Shown: piece by piece, positions 27,253 to 35,022 of the stretch
How positions within the stretch are numbered: the stretch's first letter is position 1
Layout of the letters: each line of letters opens with the position of its first letter
Source: Arthrobacter sp. FW306-07-I
GTDB lineage: Bacteria; Actinomycetota; Actinomycetes; Actinomycetales; Micrococcaceae
Length of the DNA stretch: 64,000 bases
Assembly (NCBI RefSeq): GCF_021800405.1
Contig: NZ_CP084550.1
Span: 3,720,001-3,784,000, forward strand
Direction: 5' to 3'
Position numbers and translations under genes: made by a program
Notes under the pieces: model-generated
Seen by the model: only the letters and a program-made list of their open reading frames with translations
Told to the model about the DNA's origin: nothing
Database searches by the model: none

Positions 27253-27633
27253 TCGCCCAGCTTACTTGAGTTCAAGCGGCCACGGGCGTGCTCCGGCCGG
27301 GCGAACCGGAGGTGAACCGGAGGCGAATAAGTTCCTGTATCAGAAATCCGCCAAGGCGCGTAGTGTCAAAGGTAGGAGATTTCGGGATTGCGCGCAGGTC
27401 CAGGGGTTGAATGTACGGGCCGTCCGTGCCAAGAGCGGCGGCCGCCAGCCGGGGCCTAAACCTTCAGGCGTAATCAGGGATTGAGGCCTTATGGCCAGCT
27501 ACCATCCACCAGGAGTCCGTGAGGGGTTCCCGGAGCTTCTGCCCCAAGATTCCTTTATCCGCTGCGGCGCCCCGCTGCGCCAGGCCCCGCCAAAGGTGGT
27601 GCCAGTGGCCGCTTCAGCAAACGGAGGCCGGCC
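27253..27633. other. Intergenic region without a recognised gene
   Basis: A 381-bp gap between GAF-ANTAR copy B (leftward) and the small gene at 27634 (rightward), so it should hold both promoters. I see a short direct repeat around ACCGGAGGTGAACCGGAGGC but no strong palindrome, hairpin or tRNA. A 72-codon frame at 27266-27484 has no ribosome-binding site and atypical composition and is not called. Confidence 0.6.
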
Positions 27634-27885
27634 ATGAACGCCGACTGGACCGGCGGCCCGGACAACCTGCTGGAAGCAGACGAACAGCGCCGGGCAGTGG
27701 CACAGCGTTTCCACCAGGGTGAGGTCCCCCTGGTCAAGCTGTGGACGTACTATTTCGGCCTCGGCGGAGATGCCGACGAGATGTCACTGGATGCGTACCT
27801 CAATGAGGCGCTGCACCTCCCGGCTGCCCAGGTGGGACTGATCACCACGGCCATGACGGAATTAAGCGCAAATGAGGACGAATGA
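27634..27885 (+). CDS. Small acidic protein coupled to GAF-ANTAR copy C
   Basis: An 83-residue acidic protein with no signal peptide or membrane segment. It reads VKLWTYYFGLGGDADEMSLDAYLNEALHLP in its centre and looks helical; I do not recognise a family. Its stop overlaps the start of the GAF-ANTAR gene by ATGA, so the two are translationally coupled and probably work together. ATG 27634 has GGAGG about 8 nt upstream. It could be a modulator or partner of the ANTAR protein; that is inference from gene order only. Confidence 0.75.
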   Translation: MNADWTGGPDNLLEADEQRRAVAQRFHQGEVPLVKLWTYYFGLGGDADEMSLDAYLNEALHLPAAQVGLITTAMTELSANEDE

Positions 27886-28646
27886 GCGCCGACGAGGGTC
27901 CCTTCCGGGAAACTGATGGCTTGGCCGCAGCTGAACCGGAAGTTTCGCTGCAGCGGCTGGTCCTGGAAAACCCCAGCATCAAGGGCTTCCTCGGGGAACT
28001 GGCCATCCTGGCTTCGGCGCGACTGTCCGCCCCGGGCAACACCATCCACAGCGGGGTCACCGTCCTCCGGCGCAAGAAGCCGGAGGCAGTAGCTTCCAGT
28101 GATGCTGCAGCCAAGGCCCTCGATGAGCTGCAAAACGGGTTTGGCGAGGGGCCGTGCCTCACCGCGCTCCGGCACAAGACCACGCTCCTTGTGCCGGACC
28201 TGGCCGCCGAAACCCGTTGGGGTCCCTATGTACGGACTGCGATGCAGCACGGCGTGTACTCCATCCTTGCCGTTCCCCTGGACCTGGCCGGGGACGCCGA
28301 GTCGGTGCTCAATCTGTACTCAGGCCGCAGCAACGGGTTCTCATCGCAGGACATCGCCCTTGTGGAGTCATTTGCCGGCCAGGCGGCGAGTTCGTTGCGG
28401 CTGATTTTGCGGATCACCCAGCTCAGTGATGCGAGGAATGACCTTGCAGCGGCCATGCAGTCCCGCACCGTGATCGACGTGGCAGTGGGCGCCATCATGG
28501 CCGAGAACCGATGCGACCGGGACACGGCCTTCAACATCCTGACCAGGGCCTCGAGCACCAGGAACGTCAAGCTCCGCGACGTTGCCGCGATGGTCATCGC
28601 TTCCATCTCGGGGGAAGAACGCATCACCACCCACTTCGAGGAATAG
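27882..28646 (+). CDS. GAF-ANTAR regulator, copy C
   Basis: A 254-residue regulator. The GAF domain (about 20-175) contains FGEGPCLTALRHKTTLLVPDL and YSILAVPLDL; the ANTAR domain (about 185-245) contains SRTVIDVAVGAIMAENRCDR and STRNVKLRDVA. It is translationally coupled to the 83-residue protein and is followed, after a 229-bp gap, by another small unknown gene. The C-terminal tail TTHFEE resembles copies A and B (THYDG, THFDG). It is expected to bind paired hairpins in target mRNAs and prevent termination. Confidence 0.88.
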   Translation: MSADEGPFRETDGLAAAEPEVSLQRLVLENPSIKGFLGELAILASARLSAPGNTIHSGVTVLRRKKPEAVASSDAAAKALDELQNGFGEGPCLTALRHKTTLLVPDLAAETRWGPYVRTAMQHGVYSILAVPLDLAGDAESVLNLYSGRSNGFSSQDIALVESFAGQAASSLRLILRITQLSDARNDLAAAMQSRTVIDVAVGAIMAENRCDRDTAFNILTRASSTRNVKLRDVAAMVIASISGEERITTHFEE

Positions 28647-28875
28647 AAGCTGTGGCGCGGCTCACACGTGATGAGAAACACTCGCAATAACTGTGCCATC
28701 CGGTTGAGTCTCGCCTTTCGGCATGGGCACTATGGATGGGCAGGGCGGGAACCATCCGCCCTTGACATCCTGGTGACGCAACGAGGCCCACCGGTGAGCA
28801 CAGGCCACCGACCCTCCGAGCGCGGACAGGCCACCGCCGGCAGACAACCGGCTAGACACAGGAAAGTACTGAACA

Positions 28876-29070
28876 ATGACGTTTAACACTGCCGAATCCG
28901 TGACGCTTAAGATCTGGGACCGGGCGTCGCTCCACGAGACCCTTGATTCCGCGGTCTCCGACCTCTCTTCCCGTCACAACACCACCACGTGCCGCATTGC
29001 AGTCCACTGCAGCGGACCGAACACCTTCACGCTGAGCGTGCGCGGCGACGAGCCGGCACTGGCGCTGTAA
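28876..29070 (+). CDS. Small protein of unknown function
   Basis: A 64-residue protein starting at ATG 28876 with AGGAAAG about 9 nt upstream and ending 15 bp before a strong terminator. It is neutral, without a signal peptide, and contains TCRIAVHCSGPNTFTLSVRG, a likely beta hairpin with two Cys. I do not recognise a family. The good ribosome-binding site and its own terminator support a real gene. It is downstream of the GAF-ANTAR operon with a 229-bp spacer that could contain its own promoter or an ANTAR-responsive leader. Confidence 0.65.
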   Translation: MTFNTAESVTLKIWDRASLHETLDSAVSDLSSRHNTTTCRIAVHCSGPNTFTLSVRGDEPALAL

Positions 29071-29085
29071 GCAGCCCCAAACAGA

Positions 29086-29128
29086 GGACGCGGACGACGG
29101 CGGGACCCACCCGCCGTCGTCCGCGTCC
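29086..29128 (+). terminator. 19-bp perfect terminator with T tract (GACGACGGCGG family)
   Basis: Arms 29086-29104 and 29110-29128 pair perfectly around the loop ACCCA and are followed by TTTTTG, a textbook intrinsic terminator. It carries the recurring arm GCGGACGACGGCGGG. Confidence 0.95.
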
Positions 29129-29245
29129 TTTTTGCTGCCCGCGCCCAAGGGCCCCATCGGGGCTTTGGCCCCTGTTTGGCCCGGCAGGCTGCCGATAGCG
29201 TCTGCTCATCACCAACTATCCGGCCGCGAGCACGAGGAGATTCCC

Positions 29246-29704
29246 ATGGGCCATATCAAGGTGAGCACGCCGATCAACGCATCGGTGGACCGCGTCGTCG
29301 AGGTTGCGTCGGACCCGAAGCACTGGGCGTCGTGGTGGGTCAACCTCGGTGAGGCGGAGAAGATTGAGGGCGACGGCGGTGTGGGAACCGTCGTCGAGCA
29401 CAAGTACCTGATGGCGGCTGTCCCGTTTCACGTGACCACCCGCGTGACCGGCAGGGAGCAGACTCCGAACGGTGGACAGCGACTGCGGCTGGAGTTCGAT
29501 GGCCCGCTCAAGGGCTGGCAAACATGGGACTACACCCCGGACGGAAACGGGACCACCATGGTGACCGCAGAGTTCGACTACAACGTTCCGGGCAGCGCCG
29601 TGGGGAAGTTCGCTGATGAACTGATCATCGAGCGCATGCAGGAGCGGGCGCGCCAACAGACCCTCGAGAACCTCAAGCTCCTGGTCGAAGCCGGCCAAAG
29701 CTGA
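29246..29704 (+). CDS. SRPBCC-family protein
   Basis: A 152-residue START-like protein. It opens HIKVSTPINASVDRVVEVASDPKHW, has the W-rich segment ASWWVNLGEAE, and ends in a long C-terminal helix ERMQERARQQTLENLKLLVEAG. It probably binds a small hydrophobic molecule; no enzyme partner is adjacent. ATG 29246 has GAGGAG 7 nt upstream, which decides the start over a longer open frame. It is a single gene between the strong terminator at 29.1 kb and the nitronate monooxygenase. Confidence 0.85.
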   Translation: MGHIKVSTPINASVDRVVEVASDPKHWASWWVNLGEAEKIEGDGGVGTVVEHKYLMAAVPFHVTTRVTGREQTPNGGQRLRLEFDGPLKGWQTWDYTPDGNGTTMVTAEFDYNVPGSAVGKFADELIIERMQERARQQTLENLKLLVEAGQS

Positions 29705-29790
29705 TCGTGGCGACAGGCCCCTGCCACATCGAACGAAAGCGCGTACCGGCGTAGCATTCGTCAGGTACGCGCAGACGACGGGGAGGGCAG

Positions 29791-30828
29791 ATGGACACGC
29801 AGCACCACGGCCAAAGGTTCAGTCTCAAGTCATTGGCGCTGCCCGTCGTCCAGGCCCCGATGGCCGGCGGACCCTCCACACCCCAATTGGCGGCTGCGGT
29901 GAGTTCCGCGGGCGGGCTCGGCTTCCTTGGGGCGGGCTACAAGAGTGCCGCCGCCATGCGTGCAGAGATCGAAGCAGTCAGGTCGATCACAACGCACCCT
30001 TTCGGTGTCAACCTCTTTGTCCCCCAGCCCTCGGTCATCAGCCCCGAAGCCCTGCAGCAGTACGCCGATTCGCTGGCGGCTGACGCTGAGCGGTTTGGTG
30101 TCAGCCTGGGAGAGCCCAAGCACGACGATGACGACTGGGACCAAAAGCTCCAAGTACTCCTGGAGCTCGCACCGGCCGTGGTCTCATTCACTTTCGATTT
30201 CCCCGAATCCAGTGTGGTGGAGGAACTCCGGAAGCGCGGGATGTACGTGATAGCCACGGTCACGGGCCGTGAAGAGGCGCTTCGGGCGCTGGCGGCAGGC
30301 GCCGACGCCTTGTGTGTGCAGGGCCCCGAGGCCGGCGGCCACCGTGGCACCTTCAAGGCCGACGCGCCTCCCCCGCTGGTGCCCCTGCACGGGATCCTGG
30401 GCGAGCTGTCCGACCTTGAGGTGCCGCTCATTGCCGCCGGCGGCATCGCCACTGCGGAGCACACCCGTGCCGCACTCGCCGTCGGTGCCGCGGCGGTCCA
30501 GGCCGGCACCGCTTTCCTCTGCGCGGACGAAGCCGGAACCAAGGCCACCCACCGGGCCGCATTGACGTCGTCGCACCGTTTCACCACCACGGCCGTCACC
30601 CGGGTCTTCTCCGGCCGCAACGCCAGGGGCCTGCACAACGAGTTCATGCGCCGCCATGATGGCGACGCCCCTTACGGCTATCCCGAGATCCACCACCTCA
30701 CCACTCCCCTGCGCGCCGCGGCTGCGGCGGCAGGGGAACCGGACTGGCTGAATCTGTGGGCCGGCATCAATTACCGGAACGTCGTGGAGGGCGCGGCGGC
30801 GTCAATCCTGAAGAGCCTCGCGCCGTAA
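29791..30828 (+). CDS. Nitronate monooxygenase-family FMN oxidoreductase
   Basis: A 345-residue FMN TIM-barrel enzyme of the 2-nitropropane dioxygenase group that oxidises alkyl nitronates. Visible motifs are VVQAPMAGGPSTPQLAAAV near the start, GADALCVQGPEAGGHRG, LIAAGGIATAEHTRAALAVGAAAVQAGTAFL (FMN phosphate site) and RVFSGRNARGL. The AGGHRG motif contains the His expected in class I enzymes. It stands alone before a hairpin of the GACGACGGCGG family. Propionate-3-nitronate detoxification is the usual role of this class. Confidence 0.88.
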   Translation: MDTQHHGQRFSLKSLALPVVQAPMAGGPSTPQLAAAVSSAGGLGFLGAGYKSAAAMRAEIEAVRSITTHPFGVNLFVPQPSVISPEALQQYADSLAADAERFGVSLGEPKHDDDDWDQKLQVLLELAPAVVSFTFDFPESSVVEELRKRGMYVIATVTGREEALRALAAGADALCVQGPEAGGHRGTFKADAPPPLVPLHGILGELSDLEVPLIAAGGIATAEHTRAALAVGAAAVQAGTAFLCADEAGTKATHRAALTSSHRFTTTAVTRVFSGRNARGLHNEFMRRHDGDAPYGYPEIHHLTTPLRAAAAAAGEPDWLNLWAGINYRNVVEGAAASILKSLAP

Positions 30829-30846
30829 GCCCCTGCCGAAAGGCTT

Positions 30847-30886
30847 GGCCCGCCGTCGTCCGCTCCTTAAAGCACGACGGCGGGCC
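30847..30886. terminator. Hairpin between convergent genes (GACGACGGCGG family, arms swapped)
   Basis: GGCCCGCCGTCGT (30847-30859) pairs with ACGACGGCGGGCC (30874-30886) with a 14-nt loop. The arms carry the family core but in the opposite order to the other copies. It separates convergent genes. Confidence 0.8.
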
Positions 30887-30927
30887 CGCCCCTTTTGGGA
30901 GCCGGCCCGCCATGCGTGCGTGGTGCC

Positions 30928-31968
30928 TTAGAGGGTGGCGGTGTCGATCACGAACCGGTACCGGACGTCCGAGGCAAGGACGCGCTCGTAGGCTTCGTTG
31001 ATCTTTTCGGCCGGGATGACCTCGATCTCAGCGCCCAGGCCGTGCTCGGCGCAGAAGTTGAGCATCTCCTGGGTTTCACGGATGCCGCCGATCATGGAAC
31101 CGGCGAAGGAACGGCGGCCGCCGATCAATGCGAAGGCGTTGACGGGGAGCGGCTCGGCGGGAGCGCCGACGTTCACCAGGGCGCCGTCGAGCTTCAGCAG
31201 GCCAAGGTAGGAGCTGATGTCAATGGAGGCGCTGACGGTGTTGATGATCAGGTCGAAGGAGCCGGCGAGCTCGGAGAAGGTGTTCTCGTCGCTGGTGGCG
31301 TAGTAGTGGTCAGCGCCCAGCTTCAGGCCGTCTTCCTGCTTCTTCAGGGACTGCGACAGGACCGTCACCTCGGCGCCCATGGCGTGGGCGAGCTTGACGG
31401 CCATGTGGCCCAGCCCGCCAAGGCCGACGACGGCAACGTTCTTGCCGGGGCCGGCACCCCAGTGGCGCAGGGGTGAGAACGTGGTGATGCCGGCGCACAG
31501 CAGCGGTGCGGCGACGTCGAGGTCGATGCCCTCGGGGATGGTCACGACGAAGTCCTCGGTCACCACGACGTGGGTGGAGTAGCCGCCCTGGGTGATGGTG
31601 CCATCGCGGTCAACGGCGCCGTAGGTGCCAACGTTGCCCTTGAGGCAGTACTGTTCCTCGCCCTTTTGGCAGTTGACGCACTCCCGGCAAGAGTTGACCA
31701 TGCAGCCAACACCAACGCGGTCGCCTACCTTGTGCTTGGTCACCTCGGAGCCGACCTCGGTGACGATGCCGGCGATTTCGTGGCCGGGGACCAGGGGGTA
31801 CTGCTGCGGGCCCCAGTCACCGCGGACGGTGTGGATGTCCGAGTGGCAGATGCCGGCGAACTTGATGTCGATCAGGACATCGTGAGGACCCACTTCGCGG
31901 CGCTCGATGGTGGTTGCCACCAGGTCCTCCGTGGCGGACGGGGATGCATAAGCCTTGACGGTAGTCAT
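30928..31968 (-). CDS. NAD(P)-dependent zinc alcohol dehydrogenase (YahK/CAD type)
   Basis: A 346-residue medium-chain dehydrogenase. Catalytic zinc ligands appear in GICHSDIH (Cys) and PGHEIAGIV (His-Glu); the structural-zinc cysteines are in [15 protein letters not shown]. The NADP loop is [20 protein letters not shown]. The set [30 protein letters not shown] places it with YahK-like broad aldehyde reductases. The start ATG 31968 has AGGAGA 4-6 nt upstream. It is followed by a family hairpin and appears to be its own transcript. Confidence 0.9.
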   Translation of the reverse strand: MTTVKAYASPSATEDLVATTIERREVGPHDVLIDIKFAGICHSDIHTVRGDWGPQQYPLVPGHEIAGIVTEVGSEVTKHKVGDRVGVGCMVNSCRECVNCQKGEEQYCLKGNVGTYGAVDRDGTITQGGYSTHVVVTEDFVVTIPEGIDLDVAAPLLCAGITTFSPLRHWGAGPGKNVAVVGLGGLGHMAVKLAHAMGAEVTVLSQSLKKQEDGLKLGADHYYATSDENTFSELAGSFDLIINTVSASIDISSYLGLLKLDGALVNVGAPAEPLPVNAFALIGGRRSFAGSMIGGIRETQEMLNFCAEHGLGAEIEVIPAEKINEAYERVLASDVRYRFVIDTATL

Positions 31969-32126
31969 GGTTCTCCTGTGATCTGTTGGGGGACTTCTAA
32001 ATGCTACCGGGGTTGTTCGGAGCAAACCCCGGAAATGGGCGGGCAAGGGTGGCCCTGTTGTGCCTGGTCTTCTGAGTCCTACCTTTGGCAGAAGTGATGG
32101 ACGCGGACTTCATTCGGACTAACTTG

Positions 32127-33143
32127 TCACGGGCGGAGGAGCACCTTGATGGCGCGGCGTTCATCCATGGCCTTGTACCCCTCTGCGGCCCGGTCAAGCG
32201 GGAGCTCGAGGTCGAACACCTTTCCAGGGTTGATCCCACCGCCCAGGATCAGGTCGATCAGCTCGGGCAGGTACTGCCGGACGGGAGCGGGGCCGCCGTG
32301 CAGGTGCACGAGCGAGGAGAACAGGTCCCGGCCGGGCAGCGCCACATCGTGGGATACTCCCACGAACCCCACGTGGCCTCCGGCGCGGGTGGCGTGGATG
32401 GCCTGCATCATCGATTCCTGCGTGCCCACGGCCTCGATGACGGAGTGCGCACCGAGCCCGTCCGTGAGCTCCTTGATCTTCTGCACGCCTGCGTCCCCCC
32501 GCTCCTCCACGATGTCGGTGGCGCCAAACTCCCGGGCCAGGGCCTGCCGGTCCGCGTGCCGGGACATGGCGATGATCCGTTCGGCACCCATCTGCTTCGC
32601 CGCGAGGACGCCCAGAAGTCCCACGGCGCCGTCGCCCACTACCGCGACTGTCTTGCCGGGTCCCGCCTCGGCCGCCTTGGCTGCAAACCATCCGGTTCCC
32701 AACACATCGGAGGCGGCCAGCAGCGACGGAACCTTCCCGGCGTCGGGCGTTCCCGGGGTGGCCACCAGGGTGCCGTCCGCCAGCGGGACGCGCAGGTACT
32801 CGGCCTGGGCGCCGCCTACGCCCTGCCGGTGGACACAGCCGCTCTGGTAGCCGGAGCGGCAGATTTCGCAGGTGTTGTCCGAGGCAAAGAAGGAGCCGAC
32901 GACGAACTGGCCCGGCTGCACATTCTTCACGTCCGCGCCCACCTCTTCGACGATCCCCACGTACTCGTGGCCCATGGGCCTGGGTTCGTGCAGGGTGTCG
33001 GCGCCGCGGTAGGGCCACAGGTCCGACCCGCAGACGCAGGCGGCAACAACCTTGATCACGGCATCCGTGGGCTGCTGGATGGCGGGCTTGTCCCGGTCCT
33101 CGACGCGGACGTCGCCGGGGGCGTGCATGATGGTTGCGCGCAT
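32127..33143 (-). CDS. Zinc-dependent alcohol dehydrogenase, linked to an MmyB-like regulator
   Basis: A 338-residue medium-chain dehydrogenase. It shows CVCGSDLWPY and GHEYVGIV for the catalytic zinc, a reduced structural site (CEICRSGYQSGC), and the NAD(P) loop VVGDGAVGLLGVLAAKQMGA. ATG 33143 has GGAGG upstream. The frame extends upstream to an ATG at 33188 that lies inside a conserved promoter block, so a longer form is possible. It is divergent from an XRE regulator; the intergenic region carries a 42-bp element also found upstream of the MFS gene at 42.7 kb. Redox-stress or aldehyde detoxification is plausible. Confidence 0.9.
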   Translation of the reverse strand: MRATIMHAPGDVRVEDRDKPAIQQPTDAVIKVVAACVCGSDLWPYRGADTLHEPRPMGHEYVGIVEEVGADVKNVQPGQFVVGSFFASDNTCEICRSGYQSGCVHRQGVGGAQAEYLRVPLADGTLVATPGTPDAGKVPSLLAASDVLGTGWFAAKAAEAGPGKTVAVVGDGAVGLLGVLAAKQMGAERIIAMSRHADRQALAREFGATDIVEERGDAGVQKIKELTDGLGAHSVIEAVGTQESMMQAIHATRAGGHVGFVGVSHDVALPGRDLFSSLVHLHGGPAPVRQYLPELIDLILGGGINPGKVFDLELPLDRAAEGYKAMDERRAIKVLLRP

Positions 33144-33184
33144 GCTGGCTCCTCCAAAGGGTGAAAGGCTGAAAGCGGACACTC

Positions 33185-33253
33185 CCATCAAACCCGGCGC
33201 GGGAACCGTTTGCGAGGGCCCTGCTGAAACTGGTTCTGGCAGAACCTCCTTAG
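33185..33253. promoter_or_regulatory. Shared regulatory element, copy 1 (ADH/XRE intergenic)
   Basis: Two blocks: CCATCAAACC (33185-33194) and a 42-bp block (33212-33253), 27 bp apart start to start. Copy 2 at 42732-42800 has the same first block, 38 of 42 identities in the second, and identical spacing. The long block contains a perfect 15-bp palindrome here, GGTTCTG-G-CAGAACC (33232-33246). On the minus strand the first block reads GGTTTGATGG, whose TTTGAT could be a -10 element. TAACGT at 33271-33276 could be the XRE gene's -10. Confidence 0.75.
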
Positions 33254-33283
33254 CGCCGCCGCGGGCGCCGTAACGTGTTCCAT

Positions 33284-34177
33284 ATGGATAACCGAGCCGA
33301 GGTCCGACAGTTCCTGTCCTCACGCCGTGGACGCATCACCCCGGAGCAGGCAGGCATCGAACCGTACGGTGGCCGGCGGCGGGTGCCGGGGCTGCGGCGC
33401 GAGGAGGTGGCGCGGCTGGCCGGTGTCAGCGTGGACTACTACACGCGCTTGGAACGGGGAAACCTCAGCGGTGTTTCGGACAGCGTCCTGGATGCCATTG
33501 CCGGCGCCCTGGAACTGGACCGCGCCGAGCACGACCACCTCTACGACCTTGCCCGCGCGGCCAACACATCGGGCCGCAAGCGGGCGGCGAGCGCGGGTGC
33601 CGCGTCCCCGTCAAAGGTTCGGCCGGAGCTGCAGTACCTCCTGGACGCCATCACGGACGCGCCGGCCTTCATCGGCAACAACCGGCTGGACATCGTGGCC
33701 GCCAACACCCTGGGCTACGCCCTCTACTCGGACATGTACCGCAATCCGTCCCGGCCGGCCAACCACTCCCGGTTCATCTTCCTGGATCCGCGCGCCCACA
33801 ATTTCTACACGGACTGGGACCGGGCGGCTAACACCAACGTGGCCATCCTCCGCCGCGAGGCCGGCCGCAACCCGCATGACAAGGGCATCGCCGAACTGAT
33901 TGGGGAGCTGTCCATGCGCAGCGACGAGTTCCGCACCCTGTGGGCCGCCCACAACGTCCGCCGCCACTACGCCGGGACCAAGTTCTTCCAGCACCCCGTG
34001 GTGGGCCTTCTTGAGCTGAACTACCAGGTCCTGGGGCTGGAAGAGGACCCCGGACATACCCTTACGGTCTATCCGGCCACACCCGGAAGCCCGTCCGCTG
34101 AGGCCCTGAAGCTCCTGGCGTCGTGGGCGGTCACTGAAAACATTGTGGAAACGGCGCAGGCAAAGGTGGGCAGCTAG
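33284..34177 (+). CDS. XRE-family regulator with MmyB-like ligand-binding domain
   Basis: A 297-residue regulator. The N-terminal HTH (about 5-85) reads [29 protein letters not shown], and the C-terminal MmyB-like PAS-type domain (about 105-275) includes NRLDIVAANTLGYALYSDM and HNVRRHYAGTKFFQHPVVG. MmyB-like domains are thought to bind fatty acids or related ligands. ATG 33284 lacks an SD but lies about 7 nt after a -10-like TAACGT, so the mRNA may be leaderless. It is divergent from a zinc alcohol dehydrogenase and is the likely reader of the shared element. Confidence 0.9.
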   Translation: MDNRAEVRQFLSSRRGRITPEQAGIEPYGGRRRVPGLRREEVARLAGVSVDYYTRLERGNLSGVSDSVLDAIAGALELDRAEHDHLYDLARAANTSGRKRAASAGAASPSKVRPELQYLLDAITDAPAFIGNNRLDIVAANTLGYALYSDMYRNPSRPANHSRFIFLDPRAHNFYTDWDRAANTNVAILRREAGRNPHDKGIAELIGELSMRSDEFRTLWAAHNVRRHYAGTKFFQHPVVGLLELNYQVLGLEEDPGHTLTVYPATPGSPSAEALKLLASWAVTENIVETAQAKVGS

Positions 34178-34211
34178 GAACCTGCCCCGGCCCGCAGCCC
34201 TTGGGCTGGCA

Positions 34212-34619
34212 CTAAGCGTCGGCGCCGGGCTCATAGCCAATGAGCCAGTGGAGCCCGTAGCGGTCGATGACCTGGCCATCAGAGGCGCCCCAAGGCTTGG
34301 CCGCAAGAGGGTCAACCACCCGGCCGCCAAGGCTGAGTTTGTTGAACCAGTCGTGGAGAACTGCAGGCTCAGCGGTACCGAGCAAGGAGAGCATTAGGCC
34401 TTCAAACCGGGCGCTCGTCCCGCCCGGAGGCGTGTCCGACCCCGCCAAGGCAACAACGCCGCTGAGTTCGCCGTGCGCTATCGCATCCGGGGCACCATCC
34501 GTCCGGCCGAACTCCGCATTTGTGTGGAGGGTAAGCTCACCACCGAAAACGGACGCATAGAATCCGAGTGCCTCACGCGCCGTGCCGGGAAAGCTGACGT
34601 AGATCTGGGGTGCGGTCAT
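34212..34619 (-). CDS. VOC-family (PhnB/glyoxalase-like) protein
   Basis: A 135-residue vicinal-oxygen-chelate fold protein. Characteristic parts are QIYVSFPGTAREALGFYASVFGGEL, LMLSLLGTAEP, LHDWFNKLSLGGRV and the C-terminal PWGASDGQVIDRYGLHWLIGYE, as in PhnB-like 3-demethylubiquinone-9-3-methyltransferase-type domains. The substrate is unknown. It is convergent with the XRE gene, 34 bp away. Confidence 0.88.
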   Translation of the reverse strand: MTAPQIYVSFPGTAREALGFYASVFGGELTLHTNAEFGRTDGAPDAIAHGELSGVVALAGSDTPPGGTSARFEGLMLSLLGTAEPAVLHDWFNKLSLGGRVVDPLAAKPWGASDGQVIDRYGLHWLIGYEPGADA

Positions 34620-35022
34620 TCCGCCAGCCTACAGACACCGGGGTCCGCCCGCGGCCGGGGAGCCTCTCCCGTCGCCAAGGGCCTGCTTGCACGGCACGGC
34701 CAGTCACGTGAGCCCGGGTTGCGGTTTATGGCGCCGGGTTGCCCTGATTGTCCTCGTTGGTCCCAATTTGTCTTCCGGATGGCGCCATAAGTAGTGCCAT
34801 TTCGCCGCGTTTAGCGTCCGTTGCGTGACGCTGGCCAATGCCCGGCGGGCCGTGTTTAGGTGTTGTCACGGCACCGGCCAGGCCGCATGCAGCACCACGA
34901 AGCACCACCCACAAGCTCGCGCACCCCGCCGTTCAAGGCGGACCCACTCACCTTGCACGTCCACCCGGGCACACATCCCGGGTCTCGTCGTCGTACCCGG
35001 AATCTTTCCCGAAAGGAACACC
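34620..35022 (+). other. 403-bp leader region of the ABC importer operon
   Basis: No independent gene is called. The region contains a short perfect hairpin ACCCGGG/CCCGGGT (34963-34969 with 34977-34983) close to the ribosome-binding site AAAGGA of the solute-binding gene. An open frame from about 34825 continues in phase into the solute-binding gene and has a Cys cluster (RCCHGTGQAAC) near its start, reminiscent of leader peptides that sense cysteine supply, but without a stop. I could not fit a SAM riboswitch. Confidence 0.4.

Noticed and set aside
27266..27484. 72-codon frame in the gap before the GAF-ANTAR operon
   Set aside because: No ribosome-binding site, odd composition and no family resemblance.
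28795..28860. ANTAR paired-hairpin leader before the 64-residue gene
   Set aside because: One hairpin (GCCGG/CCGGC) is visible, but its loop lacks the A1/G4 hexaloop pattern and no second hairpin is clear.
34620..35022. SAM riboswitch upstream of the sulfur-type ABC operon
   Set aside because: I could not find the conserved core or paired helices of SAM-I, SAM-II or SAM-IV.
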